From an uncultured Lachnospiraceae bacterium (GTDB lineage Bacteria > Bacillota > Clostridia > Lachnospirales > Lachnospiraceae): 64,000 nucleotides of DNA. The stretch covers positions 1 to 64,000 of the forward strand of contig CANQCY010000003.1 in assembly GCA_947591245.1 (NCBI GenBank), written 5' to 3'. Below the pieces are notes generated by a model that worked only from the letters and a program-made list of their open reading frames with translations, was not told the DNA's origin and did no database searches. A program made the position numbers and the translations under genes. Each line of letters begins with the position of its first letter. Positions within the stretch are counted from its first letter, which is position 1. This document shows, in pieces, positions 46,356-55,397 of this stretch.

Positions 46356-46982
46356 TTACTCTATTATTTTTTTCAAATAATTCAACGCCGTGGAAATACT
46401 TCCCACTTCATTGGCCAATTTTTCATCCACCGCTTCTTTTCCCACCAGCACTGTTCCCAAATCCTTTGAAAGCATATTGGGATTCAGCATCATTTCCTCG
46501 ATCCGTGCCTTTTCCGCCTCGCTGTTACGGACGATAAAATCTATGATCCGATCCTGTATCTGCTGAAACTGCCCGTATGTCTGCGGAGCGCCGATCACCA
46601 TTCCGCTCATGCGCACCGGATGGATAATCATTGTCGCACTCGGCACGATAAAAGAATAATCGGTCGCTACCGCCAGGGGCACTCCAATCGAATGGCTGTC
46701 GCCGATAATTAAAGACACTGTCGGCTTATCGATTCCCGCAATCATCTCCGCCAGCGCAAGTCCGCAGGATACGTCGCCGCCCACCGTATTCACAAGGAAT
46801 AAAATGCCCTTTGTATCATCGTCCTCTTCCACCGAAGCAAGAAGCGGAAGCAGATGTTCGTATTTCGTCGATTTTGTATTTTCCGACACGCACTCATGCC
46901 CTTCAATCTCTCCGATGATCGATAACAGCTGAATGTTCCCCAGTTTGCATCTGCCGTACTCTTTAATATTTTCTGTTCCCAT
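46356..46982 (-). CDS. ClpP-family serine protease TepA/YmfB type
   Basis: 208 aa, ClpP/crotonase fold. Catalytic Ser lies in IGDSHSIGVPLAVATD and His in MIIHPVRMSG; LFLVNTVGGDVSCGLALAEMI is the oxyanion-hole region. In Bacillus TepA/YlxI lies next to spoIIIE, as here (start of ftsK 11 nt after this stop). Proposed roles are in protein export and sporulation; not certain. AAAGGTGAG precedes the ATG. Confidence 0.88.
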   Translation of the reverse strand: MGTENIKEYGRCKLGNIQLLSIIGEIEGHECVSENTKSTKYEHLLPLLASVEEDDDTKGILFLVNTVGGDVSCGLALAEMIAGIDKPTVSLIIGDSHSIGVPLAVATDYSFIVPSATMIIHPVRMSGMVIGAPQTYGQFQQIQDRIIDFIVRNSEAEKARIEEMMLNPNMLSKDLGTVLVGKEAVDEKLANEVGSISTALNYLKKIIE

Positions 46983-47091
46983 GTCGCACTCACCTTTCTT
47001 GAAAACCGGTCAAAAATACTTTTCGTATCATGCACCATGGTTTTAGTGTGACATTTTTGAAAAGAAATATACATCATTTAAAAAGGATAAG

Positions 47092-47113
47092 GCGAGCCAA
47101 AAATATGGCTCGC
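47092..47113 (-). terminator. Hairpin terminator after pnp
   Basis: GCGAGCC/GGCTCGC stem (47092-47098 and 47107-47113) about 30 nt after the pnp stop, followed on the minus strand by CTTATCCTTTTT. Upstream of tepA I see no clear promoter in 46983-47091. Confidence 0.6.
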
Positions 47114-47141
47114 ACTATCGTTATCGCCTGTTCGCAAATGT

Positions 47142-49238
47142 TCAGGCGTTTTCTTTCACATCTTTCATGCTGAACGAGATTCTTCCCATCTTGTCTTTGC
47201 CAAGGCATACTACCTTTACCTTGTCGCCAAGGGTAAGCTCGTCCTCCACATGGTTTATCCTTCGCTTGCATATGTTTGAAATATGAACCATGCCTTCTTT
47301 GCCGGGGGCAAATTCGATAAATGCGCCGAATTCCTTGATGCTGACAACCGTTCCCTCAAGAACCTGTCCCTTTTCAAAGTCGGTTACAATAATCTGAATC
47401 AGGCGAATCGCCTCATCCATCATTGCTTTGTCCGTACCGCAGACGGAGACGGCGCCGTCATCCGTTATATCAATTTTGACGCCGGTGCGCTCGATCAAGG
47501 TATTAATCGTTTTTCCGCGCTGTCCGACTACATCGCCGATCTTCGACGGATCGATCATTATCTGCTTGATCTTCGGCGCATATTGGTTCACCTCTTTACG
47601 CGGTTCCGATATTGCTTTCGCCATAACTTCATCGAGTATATATGTTCTCGCTTCTTTGGTTCTGCGGATCGCACCCTCTACAATTTCGCGCGTGAGGCCA
47701 TGAATCTTAATATCCATCTGGATCGCCGTGATCCCTTTGTGTGTTCCGGCAACCTTAAAGTCCATATCGCCAAAGAAGTCTTCCAGCCCCTGAATATCGG
47801 TGAGAATCAGGTAATCGTCATCCGTATCTCCCGTTACAAGCCCCACGGAAATACCCGCTACAGCCGCCTTGATCGGTACGCCTGCCGCCATCAGGGAAAG
47901 CGTGGATGCACATATGCTTCCCTGTGAAGTAGAACCGTTTGACTCCATGATTTCGGATACCGTACGTATCGTATATGGGAATTCCTCTTCCGAGGGAAGC
48001 ACAGGAATGAGCGCCCTCTCTGCAAGAGCCCCGTGTCCGATTTCGCGCCGACCCGGCCCTCGGCTCGGTCTTGTCTCGCCAACTGAATACGACGGGAAAT
48101 TGTAATGGTGAATATATCTCTTTGACGTACTATTCTCATCCAGACCATCTAATTTCTGCCTCTCAACAAGCGGAGCCAGCGTTGTTACATTAAGTACCTG
48201 CGTCTGCCCTCTCTGGAACAATCCGGAGCCATGTACGGTCGGAAGCACGTCGATCTCTGCTGACAATGGGCGGATCTGCGTCATTTCGCGACCGTCCGGA
48301 CGCTTGTGGTCTTTCAGTATCATCTTTCTGACCGTCTTTTTCTGGAATTTATATACTGCTTCATCAATGAATTCCAGCCAATCCGGATGGTCTTCCGCAT
48401 AACGCTCTTCCAGGCGGTCTTTGATCTGCCGTATGTTCTCTTCGCGAACCTGTTTTACGTCTGTAAATACTGCCTCTTCCATCGCTTCCGGCGTAATAAA
48501 GGAAACCATGTCGTCATACAAATCTTCCGGCGTATCAAAATGTTCGTAAGCATGCTTTTCTTTGCCGCACTCCGCAATAATTTTGTCAAAGAACTCAATA
48601 ATCTGCCCGTTTACCTCATGCGCTTTGTAAATAGCTTCGATCATCGTATCCTCAGCAACCTCATTTGCTCCCGCCTCGATCATGATAACCTTGTCCCTTG
48701 TCGAAGCGACCGTGAGCGCAAGGTCGGAAACAAGCCTTTGCTCAGAAGTAGGATTCACAACCAGCTCGCCGTCTACAAGTCCGATCTGCGTTGCCGCCGT
48801 CGGCCCGTCAAACGGAATATCTGAAATACATGTGGCAAGCGCCGAACCGAGCATCGCCGTCAGCTCCGGGCTGCAGTCCTGGTCTACGCACATAACGAGG
48901 TTTTCAAGCGTCACGTCATTCCGATAGTCTTTGGGAAACAGCGGACGCATCGGACGGTCGATCACGCGGCACGTCAGAATTGCGTTGTCTGAAGGTTTTC
49001 CCTCTCTCCTTGTAAAACCACCGGGAATTTTTCCTACTGCATACATTTTCTCATTATATTCTACACTGAGTGGGAAAAAATCAATCCCCGCCCTTGGTTT
49101 CTCAGATGCAGTTGCCGTAGACAAAACAACCGTATCTCCATAATGCATAAATGCTGCGCCATTCGCCTGCGCCGCTACCCGTCCGATGTCTACAGAAAGG
49201 GTACGTCCGGCAAGCTCCATTGAAAATGTCTTATACAT
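47142..49238 (-). CDS. pnp: Polyribonucleotide nucleotidyltransferase (PNPase)
   Basis: 3'-5' phosphorolytic exoribonuclease. 698 aa: two RNase PH domains (first includes YGDTVVLSTATASEKPRAGIDFFPL; second KRYIHHYNFPSYSVGETRPSRGPGRREIGHGALAERA), a helical middle, then KH (PSKIGDVVGQRGKTINTLIERTGVKIDI) and S1 (GTVVSIKEFGAFIEFAPGKEGMVHIS) domains. AAAGGAGAAG precedes the ATG. It is separated from rpsO, its usual neighbour, by four other genes. Confidence 0.97.
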   Translation of the reverse strand: MYKTFSMELAGRTLSVDIGRVAAQANGAAFMHYGDTVVLSTATASEKPRAGIDFFPLSVEYNEKMYAVGKIPGGFTRREGKPSDNAILTCRVIDRPMRPLFPKDYRNDVTLENLVMCVDQDCSPELTAMLGSALATCISDIPFDGPTAATQIGLVDGELVVNPTSEQRLVSDLALTVASTRDKVIMIEAGANEVAEDTMIEAIYKAHEVNGQIIEFFDKIIAECGKEKHAYEHFDTPEDLYDDMVSFITPEAMEEAVFTDVKQVREENIRQIKDRLEERYAEDHPDWLEFIDEAVYKFQKKTVRKMILKDHKRPDGREMTQIRPLSAEIDVLPTVHGSGLFQRGQTQVLNVTTLAPLVERQKLDGLDENSTSKRYIHHYNFPSYSVGETRPSRGPGRREIGHGALAERALIPVLPSEEEFPYTIRTVSEIMESNGSTSQGSICASTLSLMAAGVPIKAAVAGISVGLVTGDTDDDYLILTDIQGLEDFFGDMDFKVAGTHKGITAIQMDIKIHGLTREIVEGAIRRTKEARTYILDEVMAKAISEPRKEVNQYAPKIKQIMIDPSKIGDVVGQRGKTINTLIERTGVKIDITDDGAVSVCGTDKAMMDEAIRLIQIIVTDFEKGQVLEGTVVSIKEFGAFIEFAPGKEGMVHISNICKRRINHVEDELTLGDKVKVVCLGKDKMGRISFSMKDVKENA

Positions 49239-49278
49239 ATTCTCTTCTCCTTTAAAATTCTTCTACGCATACACATTC

Positions 49279-49287
49279 ATTATATCA
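49279..49287 (-). promoter_or_regulatory. Extended -10 promoter of pnp
   Basis: On the minus strand TGATATAAT, an extended -10, about 40 nt before the pnp ATG. No strong -35. Confidence 0.5.
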
Positions 49288-49315
49288 CATTATTCAAATA
49301 ATGGAAGCATTTTTT

Positions 49316-49792
49316 TTAGTTTGGCATAATTCCCGGATAACTAATATCCTGTCCGTCCCATTTCAGCACCTCATCATGGAAAAACGGAATCCTCATCAGC
49401 CCCGCGCCAAACAGATAAGCGCGGTCCCGCTCTGGGATTTCGTCCAGACGGCGCCATCCCACGCCGACGATCGACTGTTTGTCAGGCGGCATCTCCGGAT
49501 CGATTCCCTTAGTCGGCTCCATCTCCTCGGGAATCTCCACGAGAAACGTATAAACACGGCTTTCATTGTTCGGTTTGTATTCAATTGTCAGCGGACGGAT
49601 AATGGTTCCCGTCACATTGCACTCTTCCGCCAGCTCGCGGACCGCCGCCTGTTCCGGAGTCTCCCCCTCTTCAACGCCGCCGCCGGGCAGGGTATAAAAA
49701 TCCCTCCCGAACAGCTCGTGCTCGACAAGCAGAATGCTGTCGCCGCGAATAACCATAGACTGGCTCCTATCCCGTTTCATACCTTGTTCCAT
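49316..49792 (-). CDS. Nudix hydrolase
   Basis: 158 aa. Complete Nudix box GGGVEEGETPEQAAVRELAEE at about residues 37-57. Hydrolyses nucleoside diphosphate derivatives; substrate unknown. Strands QSMVIRGDSILLVEHE and TFLVEIPEE fit the fold. ATG at 49792; MKRDRS at 49780 is an alternative start with a poorly spaced binding site. It begins 20 nt after the DegV-fusion kinase. Confidence 0.88.
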   Translation of the reverse strand: MEQGMKRDRSQSMVIRGDSILLVEHELFGRDFYTLPGGGVEEGETPEQAAVRELAEECNVTGTIIRPLTIEYKPNNESRVYTFLVEIPEEMEPTKGIDPEMPPDKQSIVGVGWRRLDEIPERDRAYLFGAGLMRIPFFHDEVLKWDGQDISYPGIMPN

Positions 49793-49812
49793 TCCACAAA
49801 TACCCCTTTTCT

Positions 49813-52494
49813 TTATTCCTTTCTTATAAACATAAGGCCGAAGGTTCCCACGCCGCAGTTACTGGATACTGTCGCCGATGCTTTCTGAATATAAATATTC
49901 TTAAACTCAATATATTGTTTTACTTCCTCAAGTAAAGTATTCAACTGATCGATACTGCATCCCGCATAGGTGAGAAACAGAATGTTGGAATCAATATGGT
50001 CGCCATGGCGCAAAAGCTTTTTCACATATTTCCGATTCACCTTCCGCATCTTTCCTATTTCAATATGCCACACTTTCAGCCGGTTTTTTGACATATAAAG
50101 CACCGGGTGCAGTTTCAAAAGACGGCATGCCTTATGTACCAATCCGCTTACCTTTCCGTTGCGGTGCAACGCATCTGTAGTCGGCACAAGGAAATTAGAG
50201 CATATGCGATTTCCGAATTTTTTCATCGCTTTCAGTATGTCGTCCACGCTTTTCCCCTCTTCTGCCATTTTTGCTGCAAATAAAACCATGAGGCCGTGTC
50301 CGCTGCTGATTTGTCCTGAATCGACTACAGTGACATTATCGAAACTTTTGCTTGCCTGCAGCGCATATGGGTAAGCGCCGCTTAAGTCCGACGTTGCAGT
50401 AATATGTATGATCTGTTCCGCCTTCCCCAGCATGTCGGCGAAGAAATATTCGTATTCTGAAGGAGGCGCCGTTGACGAGTGCGCATAATTTCCTTCTGTT
50501 TTTAAATACTCTAACAGGCTGTCGGAAGATATTTCGGATATATCGCAGAAACGCCCTCCGTTTGTGTGAACATAGCAGTACATAAGCTCGATCTGATATT
50601 TTTCCAGCAATTCTTTGGGCAGATCGCAGATACAGTCCGCCGTGATGGCGATTTTCCGCTTTCTCTCGCCCGTCACCTGCCGCACCTCGCCTATGCCCAT
50701 CTCATTTTCCTGATAATCATCCGACAAATATTCAACAAGGTCCGACGGCAGGTAATTGAGCAGGGCCGCCTCCAAAAGCGAGGCGTTGATCGGTTTGGCA
50801 AGATAGCCGTCGAATCCCATTTCGCGGTAAATCCGGTCTGCATTTGACATGACGTTGGCAGTCAGGGCGATAACCGGCGCTTTCTGGCAGAAGCCTTTCG
50901 TCTGGTTGCGGATCGCATGAAGCGTCTCTTCCCCATCCATTTCCGGCATCATATGATCCATAAGAATGACATGGTACGCTTCCGACGCCGTCTTACTGAG
51001 GCATTCCCGTCCGCTTGCGGCCGTCTCCACCTTGACTTTCGTTCCGCGCAGCAGTTTCTTGGCAACCATACGGTTCATATCATTGTCATCGACGACCAGT
51101 ATTCTGGCATCCGGCGCCACAAACGCCTGTCTGTATTTCGTGCGGTTGCTCAGTTTCTTCTGCGCTGCAAAATCAATAATACCGATTGGACGCGAGTTTA
51201 CAATATCCTGCTCCAGCTCCATTGTAAAGACCGAACCCTTGTGGTATACGCTGTCCACATATATTTTCCCTCCCATCATATCCAAAAGCTGCTTGGATAT
51301 GCTGAGTCCGAGTCCGGTTCCCTCAATATTCCGATTCACGGTCTCGTCTACGCGCTTAAAGGAACGGAACAGGTCGTCAAGGTTTTCTTTTTTGATTCCC
51401 TTGCCGGTATCCGCCACGGAGATACGGAGGAGAATTGTCGCCGGCGAGAGCCGCTCCGCCTGCGCAGACAATGTCACAGACCCCGTATCCGTATACTTAA
51501 CGGCATTCGTAAGCATATTGGTCACAACCTGCTTCATCCTCACTTCATCCCCGTACAGCATAGACGGGATATTCGGATCGATATTAACCTTAAATTCGAG
51601 CTCTTTTTGGTGCGCCCGAACCCAGATCAGATTGACCAGATCGCTGAACATCGTGCTGACCTCATACTGCGTCCGCACAATTTCCATCTTGCCGGACTCC
51701 AGCTTCGACAGATCCAGAATATCATTGATCGTGGTGAGAAGCATTTTGCTGGCATTCTGAATATTAATCGCATTCTCGGCAATTTCTTCCGAAATATCTT
51801 CCCGCAGCGTCATTTCATTTAAACCGATAATCGTATTGATCGGCGTGCGGATCTCATGGCTCATGTTGGCGAAAAACGTATCTTTGGAACGGGCAAGCCG
51901 CTCCAGTTCCTCACGCTGTTCATCGGAAGACTGTTTTTCGCGCTCATACGTCCTCGTCTGTACTTTACAGATGATGCCGAGCACAACGCTTATTATAAAG
52001 ATTGAAAGAGCATAGTCAATATATTGAAATATGGGCGCCTGTGACGCGGACGCGCCTGCCAAATAGCGGGATATAAACATTGCGGCGCACAGGCCCGCCA
52101 GAGAAAGCCCCATACCGATAAACATCTCCCGTCCGCTCAGAAGCAGCAGGGGATATGAGATTCCAAGCACAAAACAGATGGTTGCGCTGCTTCCCACGCC
52201 GCCGCTCAGCACAACGAGAAGCGGAAGGAAGATGAGATTTGACGAAATAATCATAAGCCAAACCGCCCGCCCGGTTTTTCCGCTTTTGAACGAAAGCCGG
52301 AGCGCAATGAGCGATACGATCAAAAACGGAAGTAAAACGATCAATAAGCGGGTATCTCCGCTGAATGGAGTACGCAGTATGCCAAACACGGGAACTGCGC
52401 ATGCCAGCGCCAGTACGAGCCGAGCCGTTCTTTCCCATATATCAATTTCTGACCCAAACATTGGCTGTATGAACGCGCGAAATCTTTCCCTCAT
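49813..52494 (-). CDS. Hybrid histidine kinase with receiver and C-terminal DegV domain
   Basis: 893 aa in one frame. Residues 25-180: six or so membrane helices, no large external loop. HisKA with MSHEIRTPIN, phospho-His 213. HATPase about 315-430 (NMLTNAVKYT, ADTGKGI, GTGLGLSIS). Receiver about 462-580 with VVDDND, phospho-Asp 513 in LMDHMMPEMDG, and Lys in AKPIN. Residues 614-893 are a DegV (fatty-acid-binding) domain: ITADCICDLPKELLEKYQI, HSSTAPPSEYEYFF, ITATSDLSGAYPYALQAS, VVDSGQISSGHGLMVLF, and NCGVGTFGLMF. DegV/FakB proteins bind fatty acids. A kinase whose output or input end binds lipid is inferred. It starts one base after the upstream kinase gene ends. Confidence 0.9.
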   Translation of the reverse strand: MRERFRAFIQPMFGSEIDIWERTARLVLALACAVPVFGILRTPFSGDTRLLIVLLPFLIVSLIALRLSFKSGKTGRAVWLMIISSNLIFLPLLVVLSGGVGSSATICFVLGISYPLLLLSGREMFIGMGLSLAGLCAAMFISRYLAGASASQAPIFQYIDYALSIFIISVVLGIICKVQTRTYEREKQSSDEQREELERLARSKDTFFANMSHEIRTPINTIIGLNEMTLREDISEEIAENAINIQNASKMLLTTINDILDLSKLESGKMEIVRTQYEVSTMFSDLVNLIWVRAHQKELEFKVNIDPNIPSMLYGDEVRMKQVVTNMLTNAVKYTDTGSVTLSAQAERLSPATILLRISVADTGKGIKKENLDDLFRSFKRVDETVNRNIEGTGLGLSISKQLLDMMGGKIYVDSVYHKGSVFTMELEQDIVNSRPIGIIDFAAQKKLSNRTKYRQAFVAPDARILVVDDNDMNRMVAKKLLRGTKVKVETAASGRECLSKTASEAYHVILMDHMMPEMDGEETLHAIRNQTKGFCQKAPVIALTANVMSNADRIYREMGFDGYLAKPINASLLEAALLNYLPSDLVEYLSDDYQENEMGIGEVRQVTGERKRKIAITADCICDLPKELLEKYQIELMYCYVHTNGGRFCDISEISSDSLLEYLKTEGNYAHSSTAPPSEYEYFFADMLGKAEQIIHITATSDLSGAYPYALQASKSFDNVTVVDSGQISSGHGLMVLFAAKMAEEGKSVDDILKAMKKFGNRICSNFLVPTTDALHRNGKVSGLVHKACRLLKLHPVLYMSKNRLKVWHIEIGKMRKVNRKYVKKLLRHGDHIDSNILFLTYAGCSIDQLNTLLEEVKQYIEFKNIYIQKASATVSSNCGVGTFGLMFIRKE

Positions 52495-52495
52495 C

Positions 52496-55351
52496 TTAAT
52501 GCACCTCTCCTTTCCGCTCCTCTTCCCATGCGCTTAACGCTTCTGATGCGCTGAGGAAATCAAAGTCGCTTACTTTTTCCCGTATCTGTTCCGCCAGCCC
52601 GGAAAGAGACTCCGTCCCATCCGGCAGATTGCATTGTTCCAAGGCATGCAGGACATCTTCAACGCCCTCGCTCTCAAATCCGTCCAGCTTTTCCTTCAGG
52701 GAAATAATCAGATCTTCCATGGAGGCCGCACTCTCTTCCATTTCAGCCTGTCCCGCGCCTGCCTTATTTGCATCTGCCTCACCGGCGTTATCGCCTTCTT
52801 GTTCATCTCCGCCGGAACAGACAAAGGAATTTTGTGAAAGCATTTCCATCAGGGCGTCGTGCCGCTCCATCATCTCGTCATGGTGATCCAAAATATAATC
52901 GAAATGCCCTCCTTTTCCGGCCATTTCCAATGCGAGCGCAAGTTCGCTGAGTTCGTGCGCTCCGACTCCCTTGGAGTTGCTCTTTAATGCATGCACCGCA
53001 ACAACATAATTCTCCCAGTCCTGATCTTTATACAGCCGCTCCAGATTTTTTCTGCGTTTTGGCCCTTCGTTGCAGTACATTCTGATAATATCCCTAAATC
53101 CTTCCCGGTCGCCGCAGTAGGCAATACCGAGTGATGTATCGATACCGGACTGCCGCAATGCTTCCAATGCGTTTTCATCCGCATCCCCCTCCGCGCCCTT
53201 TTCCGAGACGGGTGCGGCCTTTTCTGCGGCAGCCGCCGGCGCCGGCGCGGATGTTCCGCTTCCCTGGGATTCTTCCTCGTCTACCGCGATTTGCTTATGC
53301 ACCGGAATATAGCGCCTCAGCATACGTTCCAGAACGCTCATTTCGATCGGTTTTGCGATAAAATCATTGAATCCCTCTGACAAAAACATCTCCCGCGCAC
53401 CGCCGATTGCATTTGCCGTAAAAGCGATGACAATGAGCGACTGAAAATAAGCGCCCGGTTTCTGACGGATTTTATGCAGCGTCTCGACGCCATCCATCTC
53501 GGGCATCATGTGATCCAGAAATACGCAGTCAAATTCCATCTTGCTCAATTTATCCAGCGCTTCCTGGCCGCTGCCAGCCATCGTCACCTTGATCTGATAA
53601 GGCAGAAGAAGCCTCGCCATAACTTTCAGATTCATGGCGTTGTCGTCGACAACGAGAACATTTGCTGTCGGCGCGATAAAGCGGCGGTGGGTATCTATAT
53701 GCTGCTCGTCCCGCTGCACTACTTTTCTTCCGTTAAATACCGCCGCAATCGACAGCACGGTAAACGGCTTGTAAATACGGAGCATTTTGCTCCCCGAACG
53801 CACTTCCTGGCCATAATCAAGAATGAGAACGATATCCCGTTCCTTTGCCAGCCCTTCAAAAAAGTTCCTGTCTTCACAATACTCATCCCATCCGATAAAA
53901 ATATGGGTATAATTTTCGCGTTCCATGCGCCGTTTCAATTCAGGCAGCTTCTTGCAGACCCGGAACGGAATCCCAAACTGTTCCGATATATGCAGAATGC
54001 AGCCTTCATACCCATTGCGGACCGCTGAGAAATTATATTTATCCATATTAAGATAGCATGCTGCAAACAGATTCTGTTTGTTTTTGATGGAAACGATCGG
54101 GCTCTCATCCAGGACTTTTTGCGGTATCGTAAACTGAAATTCGCTTCCGATGCCGGGCTGGCTCTCGACCGTGATAAATCCGCCCATCTTGCAGACAAGC
54201 GCTTTCGTAATGGCAAGACCGATCCCCGCACCGCCTTCTTCCCGGTTTCTCTTAGAGTCGACCTGGCTGAACCTTGTAAATATTTTTTCCATATCGCCGG
54301 GTTCGATTCCGATACCGGAATCCTTCACGCTCACGATAAGGTTAATGCCGTACTCCTCTTTTCTGCTTCTGATGCGTAAAACAACGCCTCCCTCTTTTGT
54401 AAATTTAATAGCGTTGTCAAGTAAATTCATGACGATACGGCGGATCTTCTGCTCATCGCCCACAAGATTGCTTGGAAGATTGGCGTCGCAGTCCACGATG
54501 AATTCCAGCTTCTTGCCGTTTTCCAGCGTCAGCGCCATATTAATAATATCCGTAATGGTAGACGTAATATTGTAGCTCTCCTCTGCCAGTTCCAGTTCCC
54601 CGCTCTCCAGTTCCGAATAATCAAGGATATTGCTTACCGTAGAGAGCAGATTCCGTCCCGCCGTCTGAATATCGATGACGTCCTTCCTCACCCCGATGGG
54701 AATATCCTCTTGCAAAATAGCTTCACTCATACCGCATACGGCATTGATCGGCGTACGGATTTCGTGAGAAATATTGACCATGAAATCGTCCTTGCTCTGC
54801 TCCGCGCTTTGCAGGCTATGTATATTTTCATACAGCTTTGCGCTCATCTCCATTCTCAGGCGAATCGTAATCCATGCCGTAAAAGACGCCGTATACACAG
54901 ATAGCACGTGCAGCACAAGCGCCATCACATCATCCGAATTGGCAAGAGGAATCGTTTTTACAATAAATCCGTGGTATATAAATAAGAAATTGGAGACAAC
55001 CATCCCGAGGTCGACGATGCGGGTACTGCTGAATATGCTCAGAAGAATGATCAGACCAGCCATAACGGGAATGATCGAGATAAAATTGTTCGTGTGAAGG
55101 GCAAAAATGACGAAATTCATCCACGACATGACAGAAATAAAAACAGAACGGTCATCATAACTGCGAAACCGCTTGACGCACATTATCCAGCTGGCCGCTA
55201 TGGACATGAAAATCAGCTCTTTTACATAAACGCTCCACCCCGACAGCTGCGCTGTAATAAGCAGGGCGACAGCATAACAGGTAAATACGATCATCACAGT
55301 GATTTCCAGTTTTTTTTGCGTTTTTTCATCGTTATAATATTTGTCTTCCAA
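52496..55351 (-). CDS. Hybrid histidine kinase with receiver and HPt domains
   Basis: 951 aa. N-terminal membrane part with about six helices (15-165), HisKA phospho-His 196 in ISHEIRTPIN, HATPase (MNLLDNAIKFT, VKDSGIGI, GGAGIGLAITKAL), a pseudo-receiver-like stretch about 425-545, a receiver with phospho-Asp 613 in FLDHMMPEMDG, a low-complexity Ala/Glu linker (about 690-725), and an HPt domain with His 787 in AVHALKSNSKGVGAHE. It can run a full His-Asp-His relay inside one protein. A further acidic helix region ends the protein. Likely feeds the HD-GYP receiver encoded 46 nt upstream, by proximity. Confidence 0.93.
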   Translation of the reverse strand: MEDKYYNDEKTQKKLEITVMIVFTCYAVALLITAQLSGWSVYVKELIFMSIAASWIMCVKRFRSYDDRSVFISVMSWMNFVIFALHTNNFISIIPVMAGLIILLSIFSSTRIVDLGMVVSNFLFIYHGFIVKTIPLANSDDVMALVLHVLSVYTASFTAWITIRLRMEMSAKLYENIHSLQSAEQSKDDFMVNISHEIRTPINAVCGMSEAILQEDIPIGVRKDVIDIQTAGRNLLSTVSNILDYSELESGELELAEESYNITSTITDIINMALTLENGKKLEFIVDCDANLPSNLVGDEQKIRRIVMNLLDNAIKFTKEGGVVLRIRSRKEEYGINLIVSVKDSGIGIEPGDMEKIFTRFSQVDSKRNREEGGAGIGLAITKALVCKMGGFITVESQPGIGSEFQFTIPQKVLDESPIVSIKNKQNLFAACYLNMDKYNFSAVRNGYEGCILHISEQFGIPFRVCKKLPELKRRMERENYTHIFIGWDEYCEDRNFFEGLAKERDIVLILDYGQEVRSGSKMLRIYKPFTVLSIAAVFNGRKVVQRDEQHIDTHRRFIAPTANVLVVDDNAMNLKVMARLLLPYQIKVTMAGSGQEALDKLSKMEFDCVFLDHMMPEMDGVETLHKIRQKPGAYFQSLIVIAFTANAIGGAREMFLSEGFNDFIAKPIEMSVLERMLRRYIPVHKQIAVDEEESQGSGTSAPAPAAAAEKAAPVSEKGAEGDADENALEALRQSGIDTSLGIAYCGDREGFRDIIRMYCNEGPKRRKNLERLYKDQDWENYVVAVHALKSNSKGVGAHELSELALALEMAGKGGHFDYILDHHDEMMERHDALMEMLSQNSFVCSGGDEQEGDNAGEADANKAGAGQAEMEESAASMEDLIISLKEKLDGFESEGVEDVLHALEQCNLPDGTESLSGLAEQIREKVSDFDFLSASEALSAWEEERKGEVH

Positions 55352-55397
55352 TGTGAATTACCGTCCCTTCCTTAAAAATAAGCATCCGGCGCAGCAT

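Noticed and set aside
50917..51822. Plus-strand ORFs of 301 and 264 codons
   Set aside because: Antisense to the HK-DegV gene in a strongly coding minus-strand frame.
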